DNA from: Pseudomonas sp. PDM04
Lineage (GTDB): Bacteria; Pseudomonadota; Gammaproteobacteria; Pseudomonadales; Pseudomonadaceae
Direction of reading: 5' to 3'
Assembly (NCBI RefSeq): GCF_014851765.1
Contig: NZ_JACVAI010000001.1
Span: 1,240,001-1,304,000 of the forward strand
DNA: 64,000 bases
The stretch's first letter is position 1. Each line of letters starts with the position of its first letter. The translations under genes and the position numbers were made by a program. The notes under the pieces are model-generated. The model worked only from the letters and a program-made list of their open reading frames with translations, did no database searches and was not told the DNA's origin. Shown piece after piece: positions 1-7,749 of this stretch.

Positions 1-488
1 TCGAACACCTGCGCCATTGGCAGTTCGGCGGTGAAATGGTGCTGGATGCCGACTACCAGCACGCACGCTTTCGCCCTGCCCCGCTGGGGTTCGAAGCGGG
101 CACGCCGGCGGTTTCGAGTGTGATCGGTCTGGGCGCGACGCTGGATTACCTTGCCGGCCTCGACCCACACGCCGTCTCGGCCCATGAAGCGGCGCTGCAT
201 GACCGCCTGGTGAAAGGCCTTGAAGCGCGTGACGGGGTTCGTCTGCTGGGCAAGCCGCAACTGGCACTGGCGAGTTTCGTCGTCGAGGGTGTGCATAACG
301 CGGACCTCGCCCATTTACTGACGGAACAGGGGATCGCGGTGCGCGCCGGTCACCATTGCGCCATGCCGTTGCTCAAAAGCTTCGAACTGGCAGGGGCCAT
401 CCGTGTGTCCCTGGCGCTGTACAACGATTCCGAAGACCTCGAGCGCTTTTTCCAGGCACTGGATCAGTCACTGGAGCTGCTGCGATGA
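1..488 (+). CDS. csdA: Cysteine desulfurase CsdA/SufS family, C-terminal part (5' end outside window)
   Basis: PLP-dependent class V aminotransferase fold enzyme that takes sulfur from L-cysteine as a persulfide and passes it to an acceptor. Only the last 161 codons are present; the reading frame is open from base 3 and the start lies upstream of the window. The motif RAGHHCAMPLL holds the persulfide cysteine (codon at 357) in the arrangement typical of group II (SufS/CsdA) desulfurases. The stop overlaps the start of the next gene (ATGA), and that neighbour is a SufE-type sulfur acceptor with tcdA beyond it, so the set matches the CsdA-CsdE-CsdL system rather than a suf operon. Family identity is firm; CsdA rather than SufS is inferred from context. 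Confidence 0.9.
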   Translation, partial: EHLRHWQFGGEMVLDADYQHARFRPAPLGFEAGTPAVSSVIGLGATLDYLAGLDPHAVSAHEAALHDRLVKGLEARDGVRLLGKPQLALASFVVEGVHNADLAHLLTEQGIAVRAGHHCAMPLLKSFELAGAIRVSLALYNDSEDLERFFQALDQSLELLR

Positions 489-889
489 GCCTGCCTGCGG
501 ACGCCGGGGCAGCGCTGGACACCTTCCGCAATGCGGCGAGCTGGGAACAGCGGGCACGCTTGCTGATGCAATGGGGCGAACGCCTGCCGGCCCTGAGCGA
601 CGAGCAAAAGGTCGACGCCAATCGCGTGCACGGTTGTGAAAGCCGAGTGTGGCTGGTGGGGTCGCTGCACGACGGTCACTGGCAGTTTGCTGCCAGCAGC
701 GATGCGCGGCTGATCCGCGGCCTGGTGGCGTTGCTGCTGGCGCGGGTCAACGGCTTGTCGGCGGAGGAGTTGCGCCAGGTGGATTTGCCTGACTGGTTCA
801 ACCAACTGGGGCTGAGCCGGCAGCTGTCGCCTTCGCGCAGTAACGGCTTGAATGCGGTGCTCCAGCGGATGAACGAGTTGGCCGGCTAA
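485..889 (+). CDS. csdE: SufE family sulfur acceptor CsdE
   Basis: A 134-residue SufE-like protein that accepts the persulfide sulfur from the partner desulfurase and stimulates it. The family signature VHGCESRVW is present; its cysteine is the acceptor. The ATG at 485 lies inside the csdA stop (ATGA, 4-base overlap), so the two are translationally coupled, which supports this start over the in-frame ATG at 356 inside csdA. Length fits SufE/CsdE. It is followed by a REP pair and then the convergent tcdA. In E. coli, CsdE can pass sulfur onward to CsdL/TcdA-linked tRNA modification, and the same three genes lie together here. Confidence 0.9.
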   Translation: MSLPADAGAALDTFRNAASWEQRARLLMQWGERLPALSDEQKVDANRVHGCESRVWLVGSLHDGHWQFAASSDARLIRGLVALLLARVNGLSAEELRQVDLPDWFNQLGLSRQLSPSRSNGLNAVLQRMNELAG

Positions 890-893
890 CCGC

Positions 894-961
894 CATCGCG
901 AGCAGGCTCGCTTCCACAGGAGCCCGCATTCCAACGGTGGGAGCGAGCCTGCTCGCGATGA
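894..961. repeat. Paired inverted REP element
   Basis: Two REP units in opposite orientation (TCGCGAGCAGGCTCGC at the left and GAGCGAGCCTGCTCGCGA at the right), forming a long imperfect stem between the convergent csdE and tcdA genes. The left copy has a CTTCCAC variant. Such pairs often sit at the 3' ends of Pseudomonas transcripts. Confidence 0.85.
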
Positions 962-979
962 GGGTTTCAGCGGCAAGCG

Positions 980-1792
980 CTAAACCTGAGGCTTCACCCG
1001 ATCCGCCGGCCGCCGCACCCCTGCCACGATCTTGTCCACCGCCTTGGTCGCCGCGACCATGCCGAACGTCGCCGTCACCATCATCACTGCGCCAAATCCA
1101 CCCGCGCAGTCCAGCTTCACGCCATCGCCGACAAAGCTCTTCTGCAGGCAAATACTGCCATCGGGCTTGGGGTAACGCAGTTGCTCGGTCGAGAACACGC
1201 ACGGCACGCTGTAATGACGGGTCACGGTGCGCGAGAAGCCGTAGTCGCGGCGCAGGGTCGAACGCACTTTCGAGGCCAGTGGGTCGTTGAACGTACGGTT
1301 CAGGTCGCAGACTTGAATCAGCGTCGGGTCAATCTGCCCGCCGGCCCCGCCCGTGGTGATGATCTGAATCTTGCGGCGCTTGCACCAGGCGATCAGCGCC
1401 GCCTTGGCGTTGACGCTGTCGATGCAGTCGATCACACAATCGATGCTCGGCGTGATGTAGTCGGCCATGGTCTCGCGGGTAACGAAATCTGCCACCGCAT
1501 GGACCGTGCAATCCGGGTTGATCCCGCGCAGGCGCTCGGCCATGACCTCGACCTTGGGCTTGCCGACGGTGCTGTCCAGCGCATGCAACTGCCGGTTGGC
1601 GTTGCTGACGCAGACGTCGTCGAGGTCGAACAGCGAGATTTCGCCGACACCACACCGGGCGATGGCTTCCGCCGCCCAGGAACCGACGCCACCGACGCCA
1701 ACGATCGCCACATGGGCCGCGCGCAACCGCTCAAGACCGTCGACGCCATACAAACGGGCGATGCCTGCAAACCGTGGATCTTCTGTGCTCAT
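980..1792 (-). CDS. tcdA: tRNA threonylcarbamoyladenosine dehydratase TcdA (CsdL)
   Basis: A 270-residue E1-like (ThiF/MoeB/HesA superfamily) enzyme that uses ATP to cyclise t6A37 of tRNAs to ct6A. The N-terminal nucleotide-binding loop GVGGVGSW (about residues 32-39), the DLDDVCVSNANRQ segment and the VIDCIDSVNAK segment are all diagnostic of this superfamily. It is convergent with csdE, and the desulfurase, acceptor and dehydratase together reproduce the csdA-csdE-csdL grouping known from enterobacteria. The t6A substrate pathway is also represented in the window by tsaB (21226-21900). The ATG at 1792 gives a normal N-terminus (MSTEDPRF). Confidence 0.9.
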   Translation of the reverse strand: MSTEDPRFAGIARLYGVDGLERLRAAHVAIVGVGGVGSWAAEAIARCGVGEISLFDLDDVCVSNANRQLHALDSTVGKPKVEVMAERLRGINPDCTVHAVADFVTRETMADYITPSIDCVIDCIDSVNAKAALIAWCKRRKIQIITTGGAGGQIDPTLIQVCDLNRTFNDPLASKVRSTLRRDYGFSRTVTRHYSVPCVFSTEQLRYPKPDGSICLQKSFVGDGVKLDCAGGFGAVMMVTATFGMVAATKAVDKIVAGVRRPADRVKPQV

Positions 1793-2018
1793 GACCTTTA
1801 CCCCAAAAACCGGCGCGCATTATGGACGAGCCGGGCGCAAGTTTTAAGCATCCCGCTGTAAGTGTAAGAACTTAAGCGAAAGTTAACTGCCCAATATCAG
1901 GCAATTTCCTGTCTGATGTACGCTCAGTGAATTGCCGGTGTAGGATGCGCGCCCCTGCGCTTGGACAGCCGAACGCCAATCGTCCTTCGTTCCACAGCCT
2001 CCGGAACCTGAAATAGCT

Positions 2019-4610
2019 ATGTCATCGCGTAAATTTGGACTCAACCTGGTCGTGGTGCTCGCCATCGCGGCTCTGTTTACCGGCTTCTGGGCGCTGATCA
2101 ATCGCCCGGTCAGCGCCCCCAACTGGCCTGAGCAGATCTCCGGGTTTTCCTACTCGCCGTTCCAGCAAGGCCAGTACCCGCAGAAAGAGCAGTACCCAAC
2201 CGACGACCAGATGCGGCGCGACCTGGAGATCATGAGCAAGCTGACGGACAACATCCGGACTTACTCGGTCGATGGCACCCTGCAAGACATCCCCAAGTTG
2301 GCAGAGGAATTCGGCCTGCGGGTGACCCTCGGCATCTGGATCAGTCCGGACCAGGAACGCAACGAGCGCGAGATCACCCGCGCCATCGAAATCGCCAACT
2401 CCTCGCGCAGCGTAGTGCGCGTCGTGGTGGGTAACGAGGCGATATTCCGCAAGGAAATTACCGCGGAGCAACTCAGCGTGCTCCTCGATCGCGTGCGCGC
2501 AGCCGTGAAAGTGCCGGTCACCACATCCGAGCAATGGCACGTCTGGGAAGAGCACCCGGAACTGGCCAGACACGTCGACCTGATTGCCGCCCACGTCCTG
2601 CCCTACTGGGAATTCATTCCGGTGGACAAGGCCGGTCAGTTCGTGCTCGACCGCGCCCGCGACCTGAAGAAGCTGTTCCCGAAAAAACCGCTGCTGTTGT
2701 CCGAAGTCGGCTGGCCGAGCAACGGCCGCATGCGCGGTGGCGCCGATGCGTCGCCGGCGGACCAGGCGATCTACCTGCGCACCCTGGTCAACAAACTCAA
2801 CCGCCAGGGCTTCAACTACTTCGTGATCGAAGCCTTCGACCAGCCCTGGAAAGCCAGCGACGAAGGCTCGGTCGGCGCTTACTGGGGCGTGTTCAACGCC
2901 GCACGCCAGCAGAAATTCAACTTTGAAGGCCCGGTGGTGGCGATTCCGCAATGGCGCGTGCTGGCCATCGGCTCGGTGGTGCTGGCGCTGCTGTCGCTGA
3001 CCCTGCTGATGATCGACGGCTCGGCCCTGCGCCAGCGTGGCCGCACCTTCCTGACGTTCATCGCGTTCCTGTGCGGTTCGGTCCTGGTGTGGATCGGCTA
3101 CGACTACAGCCAGCAATACAGCACCTGGTTCAGCCTGACGGTGGGTTTCCTGCTGGCCCTCGGTGCACTCGGGGTGTTTATCGTACTGCTGACCGAGGCC
3201 CATGAACTGGCCGAGGCGGTATGGATTCACAAGCGGCGTCGGGAGTTTCTGCCGGTGGTCGGTGATTCGAGTTACCGACCGAAAGTCTCGATCCACGTCC
3301 CGTGTTACAACGAGCCACCGGAGATGGTCAAACAGACCCTCAATGCCTTGGCCAACCTCGACTATCCGGACTTCGAAGTCCTGATCATCGACAACAACAC
3401 CAAGGACCCGGCCGTCTGGGAACCGGTGCGCGACTATTGCGAAACCCTCGGCCCACGGTTCAAGTTCTTCCACGTGGCCCCCCTGGCCGGTTTCAAGGGC
3501 GGCGCGCTGAACTACCTGATCCCGCACACGGCCAAGGACGCCGAAGTGATTGCGGTGATCGACTCGGACTACTGCGTCGACCCGAACTGGCTCAAGCACA
3601 TGGTGCCGCACTTCGCCGACCCGAAAATCGCCGTGGTGCAGTCGCCACAGGATTATCGCGACCAGAACGAAAGCACCTTCAAGAAGCTGTGCTACGCCGA
3701 ATACAAAGGGTTTTTCCACATCGGCATGGTCACCCGCAACGACCGTGACGCGATCATCCAGCACGGCACCATGACCATGACCCGGCGCTCGGTGCTCGAA
3801 GAGCTGGGCTGGGCCGATTGGTGCATCTGCGAAGATGCCGAGCTGGGACTGCGGGTGTTCGAGAAAGGCCTGTCGGCGGCGTACTACCACACCAGCTACG
3901 GCAAGGGCCTGATGCCCGACACCTTCATCGACTTCAAGAAACAGCGTTTCCGCTGGGCCTATGGCGCGATCCAGATCATCAAGCGCCACACCGCCAGCCT
4001 GCTGCGCGGCAAGGACACCGAGCTGACCCGTGGCCAGCGTTATCACTTCCTCGCCGGCTGGCTGCCCTGGGTCGCGGACGGCATGAACATCTTCTTCACC
4101 GTGGGCGCGTTGCTGTGGTCGGCGGCGATGATCATCGTGCCGCAGCGGGTCGACCCGCCGTTGCTGATTTTCGCAATCCCGCCCCTGGCGCTGTTCGTGT
4201 TCAAGGTCGGCAAGATCATCTTCCTTTACCGTCGTGCCGTGGGCGTGAACCTCAAGGACGCGTTCTGCGCCGCGCTGGCCGGGCTGGCGTTGTCGCACAC
4301 CATCGCCAAGGCGGTGTTGTACGGGTTCTTCACCAGCAGCATTCCGTTTTTCCGTACGCCCAAGAATGCCGACAACCACGGCTTCTGGGTGGCGATTTCG
4401 GAGGCCCGTGAAGAGGTGTTCATCATGCTGCTGTTGTGGGGCGCGGCACTGGGGATCTTCCTGGTGAACGGGCTGCCGAGCAACGACATGCGCTTCTGGG
4501 TCACCATGCTGCTGGTGCAGTCGCTGCCCTATGTGGCGGCGCTGATCATGGCGTTCCTGTCGTCGCTGCCGAAACCGGCGGCAGAGGTCGAGGTCGCACC
4601 GGCAGTCTAA
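2019..4610 (+). CDS. ndvB: NdvB-like beta-glucan synthase: N-terminal GH17 domain fused to membrane GT2
   Basis: An 863-residue inner-membrane glucosyltransferase matching Pseudomonas NdvB, which makes cyclic beta-glucans linked in P. aeruginosa to biofilm-specific antibiotic tolerance. After one membrane anchor (residues 8-28) comes a periplasmic GH17-like domain with both catalytic acids visible: E140 in VVVGNEAIF and E229 in LLLSEVGWPS. Two membrane helices (about 315-390) lead to a family 2 transferase domain with DSDYCVD (D515, D517), the base in CICEDAELGL (E605-D606) and QRFRW (642-646), then more membrane helices. The hydrolase half may act as a transglycosylase that branches or cyclises the product; this is inference. 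An intrinsic terminator follows, so it is probably monocistronic. Confidence 0.88.
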   Translation: MSSRKFGLNLVVVLAIAALFTGFWALINRPVSAPNWPEQISGFSYSPFQQGQYPQKEQYPTDDQMRRDLEIMSKLTDNIRTYSVDGTLQDIPKLAEEFGLRVTLGIWISPDQERNEREITRAIEIANSSRSVVRVVVGNEAIFRKEITAEQLSVLLDRVRAAVKVPVTTSEQWHVWEEHPELARHVDLIAAHVLPYWEFIPVDKAGQFVLDRARDLKKLFPKKPLLLSEVGWPSNGRMRGGADASPADQAIYLRTLVNKLNRQGFNYFVIEAFDQPWKASDEGSVGAYWGVFNAARQQKFNFEGPVVAIPQWRVLAIGSVVLALLSLTLLMIDGSALRQRGRTFLTFIAFLCGSVLVWIGYDYSQQYSTWFSLTVGFLLALGALGVFIVLLTEAHELAEAVWIHKRRREFLPVVGDSSYRPKVSIHVPCYNEPPEMVKQTLNALANLDYPDFEVLIIDNNTKDPAVWEPVRDYCETLGPRFKFFHVAPLAGFKGGALNYLIPHTAKDAEVIAVIDSDYCVDPNWLKHMVPHFADPKIAVVQSPQDYRDQNESTFKKLCYAEYKGFFHIGMVTRNDRDAIIQHGTMTMTRRSVLEELGWADWCICEDAELGLRVFEKGLSAAYYHTSYGKGLMPDTFIDFKKQRFRWAYGAIQIIKRHTASLLRGKDTELTRGQRYHFLAGWLPWVADGMNIFFTVGALLWSAAMIIVPQRVDPPLLIFAIPPLALFVFKVGKIIFLYRRAVGVNLKDAFCAALAGLALSHTIAKAVLYGFFTSSIPFFRTPKNADNHGFWVAISEAREEVFIMLLLWGAALGIFLVNGLPSNDMRFWVTMLLVQSLPYVAALIMAFLSSLPKPAAEVEVAPAV

Positions 4611-4630
4611 ATCTTTGCCGAAGGACTAAA

Positions 4631-4657
4631 CGGCGGCCAAGGGCCGCCGTTTTGCTT
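4631..4657 (+). terminator. Rho-independent terminator after ndvB
   Basis: Perfect 8-bp G+C stem CGGCGGCC/GGCCGCCG with a three-base loop, followed at once by TTTTGCTTT. It lies 20 bases after the ndvB stop. Confidence 0.85.
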
Positions 4658-4709
4658 TAAGATAACCGCCATTTTGCGGGGCTTGCTGCCCGATGGCCTG
4701 ACCCAATAC

Positions 4710-4799
4710 CTGTGGGAGCGAGCCTGCTCGCGAAGCGTCCGTCACATTCAACCTCCAGGTTGACTGTAAAACCTTCGCGAGCACGCTCGCTCTCACATT
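4710..4799. repeat. Paired inverted REP element
   Basis: TGTGGGAGCGAGCCTGCTCGCGAAG at the left and CTTCGCGAGCACGCTCGCTC at the right form an inverted pair between ndvB and dapE. In one frame it reads MGASLLAK, a false N-terminal extension of dapE. Confidence 0.85.
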
Positions 4800-4819
4800 T
4801 ACAGTTTCCGGAGTTTTCC

Positions 4820-5971
4820 ATGACGGCCCACGCCGACCTTTCGCCGACCCTCCAACTCGCTATCGACCTGATCCGCCGCCCGTCCGTGACGCCGGTCGAC
4901 GCCGACTGCCAGAAGCAGATGATGCAGCGCTTGGGCGATGCCGGTTTCCAACTGGAACCGATGCGCATCGAAGATGTGGATAACTTCTGGGCCACCCACG
5001 GCCGGCACGACGGTCCGGTCCTGTGCTTCGCCGGTCACACCGACGTGGTGCCGACCGGTCCGGTGGCCGCCTGGCAGATCGAGCCGTTCAACGCCGTCAT
5101 CGATGAACACGGCATGCTCTGCGGCCGTGGCGCGGCCGACATGAAAGGCAGCCTGGCCTCCATGACCGTGGCCGCCGAGCGTTTCGTCGCCGACTACCCG
5201 GACCACAAGGGCAAGGTCGCCTTCCTGATCACCAGCGACGAAGAAGGCCCGGCACACCATGGCACCAAGGCTGTGGTTGAACGCCTGGTCGCCCGCCAGG
5301 AGCGCCTGGACTGGTGCATCGTCGGTGAACCGTCGAGCACCACACTGGTGGGCGACGTCGTCAAGAACGGCCGTCGCGGCTCCCTCGGCGCCAAACTGAC
5401 CGTGCACGGCGTGCAAGGCCACGTGGCGTATCCGCACCTGGCGAAAAACCCGATCCACCTGGCCGCACCGGCCCTGGCCGAACTGGCCGCCGAGCACTGG
5501 GACCATGGCAACGACTTCTTCCCGCCGACCAGCTTCCAGATTTCCAACGTGAATTCCGGCACCGGCGCGACCAACGTGATCCCGGGTGATCTGGTGGCGG
5601 TGTTCAACTTCCGCTTCTCCACCGAATCCACTGTCGACGGCCTGCAAAAGCGCGTCGCCGACATCCTCGACAAGCATGGCCTGGACTGGCACATCGACTG
5701 GGCGCTGTCCGGCCTGCCGTTTCTGACCGAACCCGGCGCCCTGCTGGATGCGGTCTCGTCGAGCATCAAGGACATCACCGGGCGCGACACCCAGGCGTCC
5801 ACCAGTGGCGGCACTTCCGATGGTCGTTTCATCGCCACCATGGGCACCCAGGTGGTCGAGCTGGGGCCGGTCAACGCGACGATCCACCAGGTCAACGAGC
5901 GCGTGCTGGCTGCCGACCTCGATGTGCTGACCGAAATCTACTACCAGACCCTCGTCAAGTTGCTCGCCTGA
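4820..5971 (+). CDS. dapE: Succinyl-diaminopimelate desuccinylase DapE
   Basis: A 383-residue M20 family di-zinc hydrolase that cleaves N-succinyl-LL-diaminopimelate to LL-DAP and succinate, a step in lysine and peptidoglycan precursor synthesis. Metal and catalytic motifs are all present: [10 protein letters not shown] (His, Asp), [17 protein letters not shown] (catalytic and bridging Glu pair), [15 protein letters not shown] and the C-terminal ATIHQVNE His ligand. The start at 4820 is preceded by CGGAG at a normal distance; the frame is open back to 4712, but that stretch is REP DNA. The stop overlaps the rlmA start (TGATG). The pairing with rlmA and ndvB resembles the order I recall from P. 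aeruginosa PAO1. Confidence 0.95.
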   Translation: MTAHADLSPTLQLAIDLIRRPSVTPVDADCQKQMMQRLGDAGFQLEPMRIEDVDNFWATHGRHDGPVLCFAGHTDVVPTGPVAAWQIEPFNAVIDEHGMLCGRGAADMKGSLASMTVAAERFVADYPDHKGKVAFLITSDEEGPAHHGTKAVVERLVARQERLDWCIVGEPSSTTLVGDVVKNGRRGSLGAKLTVHGVQGHVAYPHLAKNPIHLAAPALAELAAEHWDHGNDFFPPTSFQISNVNSGTGATNVIPGDLVAVFNFRFSTESTVDGLQKRVADILDKHGLDWHIDWALSGLPFLTEPGALLDAVSSSIKDITGRDTQASTSGGTSDGRFIATMGTQVVELGPVNATIHQVNERVLAADLDVLTEIYYQTLVKLLA

Positions 5972-6780
5972 TGCTCGCCTGCCCGATTTGCAGCGAACCG
6001 CTGAATGCGGTGGACAACGGCGTGGCTTGCCCCGCCGGGCATCGTTTCGACCGCGCGCGCCAGGGTTACCTGAACCTGTTGCCGGTGCAGCACAAGAACA
6101 GCCGCGACCCTGGGGATAACCTGGCCATGGTCGAAGCCCGTCGCGACTTCCTCAATGCCGGCCATTACGCGCCGGTGGCCAGGCGCCTGGCTGAACTGGC
6201 TGCGCACTACGCGCCGGCACGCTGGCTGGACATCGGTTGTGGCGAGGGTTACTACACCGCGCAGATCGCCCAGGCGTTGCCCGATGCCGATGGCTACGCC
6301 CTGGACATCTCCCGGGAAGCGGTCAAACGCGCCTGCAAGCGCAACCCGACGCTGACCTGGTTGATCGCCAGTATGGCGCGGGTGCCACTGGCGTCGGGCA
6401 GCTGCCAGTTTCTAGCCAGCGTCTTCAGCCCGCTGGACTGGCAAGAAGCCAAACGCCTGCTCAGTCGCGGCGGTGGCCTGATGAAAGTCGGCCCCACGAG
6501 CGGCCACCTGATGGAATTGCGCGAGCGCCTGTACGACGAGGTGCGCGAGTACACCGACGACAAGCACCTGGCCCTGGTGCCCGAAGGCATGGCGCTCGCC
6601 CACAGCGAACCCCTCGAGTTCACGCTCACGCTGGCCAGCGGCCAGGACCGGGCGAACCTGCTGGCCATGACCCCCCACGGCTGGCGCGCCAGTGCCGAGC
6701 GCCGGGCAGCGGTGATCGAACAGGCCGAACCGTTCGAGGTCACCGTGTCGATGCGTTACGATTACTTTGTACTTCAATAA
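5971..6780 (+). CDS. rlmA: 23S rRNA (guanine(745)-N1)-methyltransferase RlmA
   Basis: A 269-residue SAM-dependent methyltransferase that modifies G745 (E. coli numbering) in helix 35 of 23S rRNA. The N-terminus has the family's zinc-finger pattern, CPIC followed by CPAGH (Cys-X2-Cys...Cys-X3-His), then the KNSRDPGDN segment and the SAM-binding motif LDIGCGEGYY (about residues 88-97), with the LDISREAVK acidic loop following. Translation is coupled to dapE through the TGATG overlap. Also known as RrmA. Confidence 0.92.
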   Translation: MLACPICSEPLNAVDNGVACPAGHRFDRARQGYLNLLPVQHKNSRDPGDNLAMVEARRDFLNAGHYAPVARRLAELAAHYAPARWLDIGCGEGYYTAQIAQALPDADGYALDISREAVKRACKRNPTLTWLIASMARVPLASGSCQFLASVFSPLDWQEAKRLLSRGGGLMKVGPTSGHLMELRERLYDEVREYTDDKHLALVPEGMALAHSEPLEFTLTLASGQDRANLLAMTPHGWRASAERRAAVIEQAEPFEVTVSMRYDYFVLQ

Positions 6781-6853
6781 TAGGGGTCTTGAGCAACGGC
6801 TCGAGGCCAACTGAATCCGCGAATGGATTTTCAGACCCGCAGTGAGGACATCC

Positions 6854-7231
6854 ATGCGCCAACCCGATATCGAGATTTACCTGAAAGACGCCGACGTTGA
6901 CCACAAGGCCATCGCCGCCTGGCTCAGCCAGGCACTGGGCACCTGCAGCGACTGGGTCCAGAAAGGCCAGACCTACAAGTGCAAGGCCGGCAGCGTGCCC
7001 GTCACCTGGCTGCCCAAGGCCGTGGGCAAATGGAACAGCCTGTACCTGGAAAGCGACCAGACCCCGTGGGAAGACGACATCGCCTGCGCCCGCGCCGCGT
7101 TCGCCGCGCTGAACGTCGAAGTCCGCTGCGCGCCGGGCAGTTGGGTCGAGGAGGAAGGTGAAGAAACGGCCGACCGCTGGATTCGCATCAGCGCCGACGG
7201 TGAAGAAGAGATCACCTGGAAAACGGCATAA
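6854..7231 (+). CDS. Conserved hypothetical protein, 125 aa
   Basis: I do not recognise a named domain. The protein is small, acidic and Trp-rich, with no signal peptide or membrane segment. Recognisable stretches are DIEIYLKDADVDHKAIAAWL near the N-terminus, an LYLESDQTPWEDD segment in the middle and a C-terminus rich in Glu (EEEGEE). The start ATG at 6854 has GAGGA at a normal distance; a GTG at 6842 is possible. It follows rlmA by 73 bases on the same strand and may share its transcript. The same gene neighbours rlmA and a cold-shock gene in other pseudomonads as far as I recall. A role in the cytoplasm is likely but no function can be given. Confidence 0.75.
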   Translation: MRQPDIEIYLKDADVDHKAIAAWLSQALGTCSDWVQKGQTYKCKAGSVPVTWLPKAVGKWNSLYLESDQTPWEDDIACARAAFAALNVEVRCAPGSWVEEEGEETADRWIRISADGEEEITWKTA

Positions 7232-7256
7232 AGCGCGGTACACAACATAACATAAC

Positions 7257-7286
7257 CTGTGGGAGCGGGCTTGCCCGCCCCCACAG
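7257..7286. repeat. Single REP hairpin between convergent genes
   Basis: CTGTGGGAGCGGGC pairs with GCCCGCCCCCACAG across a TTGC loop. It lies between the convergent 125-aa gene and the cold-shock gene and may serve both as a transcript end; a short TTTTG follows. Confidence 0.75.
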
Positions 7287-7299
7287 CGGTTTTGTGTGA

Positions 7300-7509
7300 T
7301 TACAGACCTACAACATCCTCAGCCTGCAACCCCTTCTGACCTTCGACCACCGCGTACTCGACCTGCTGGCCTTCAGTCAGCGAGCGGTGGCCTTCGCCAC
7401 GAATCGCGCGGTAGTGCACGAACACATCCACCCCGTTTTCACGCTGAATAAAGCCGTAGCCCTTGGCATCGTTGAACCACTTCACGCTGCCGGTTTCACG
7501 TGTTGCCAT
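7300..7509 (-). CDS. Cold-shock domain protein (CspA/CapA family)
   Basis: A 69-residue single cold-shock domain protein that binds single-stranded RNA or DNA and melts mRNA structure. RNP1 (KGYGFIQ) and RNP2 (VFVHYRAI) are intact, with the opening [11 protein letters not shown]. The start at 7509 is set by AAGGAG about ten bases upstream; an in-frame extension to 7734 is leader DNA. A sigma70-type promoter about 100 bases upstream predicts a leader close to 100 nt, as is typical of temperature-responsive csp mRNAs. Divergent from plsB. Confidence 0.93.
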   Translation of the reverse strand: MATRETGSVKWFNDAKGYGFIQRENGVDVFVHYRAIRGEGHRSLTEGQQVEYAVVEGQKGLQAEDVVGL

Positions 7510-7613
7510 CTGTTCATACTCCTTTTTTATTATCGGTCTGGCTTTTCGCAGGAAAGCCTCGGGAACATCAGCCGCACATGCTGGCCTAATGAAGGCAGCG
7601 CGACAGATCGCCG

Positions 7614-7641
7614 AGTATATGACACAGGTAGAAACTCTCAA
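7614..7641 (-). promoter_or_regulatory. Sigma70-type promoter of the cold-shock gene
   Basis: On the minus strand TTGAGA (7641-7636) and TATACT (7619-7614) are separated by 16 bases, close to consensus. Transcription should begin near 7607 and leave a leader of about 97 nt before the ATG at 7509. Confidence 0.65.
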
Positions 7642-7749
7642 CAGGAGTTTACTTCGCCGCTTTTTTGCCGATTTTAGGTGAATACGGCAAACTAGGCCCG
7701 CCTCTCTCCCGAGCAAACGCTCGGTTTTATTCACTCATGCAGATGCCGT

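Noticed and set aside
2022..4379. 785-codon open frame on the minus strand, antisense to ndvB
   Set aside because: High G+C third positions produce long antisense frames; its peptide is rich in His, Gln and Arg without domains, whereas the plus frame has all GH17 and GT2 motifs.
4712..4819. N-terminal extension of dapE (MGASLLAK...)
   Set aside because: It is translated REP sequence; the true start has a ribosome-binding site at 4820. The same holds at 51336-51395 before patD.
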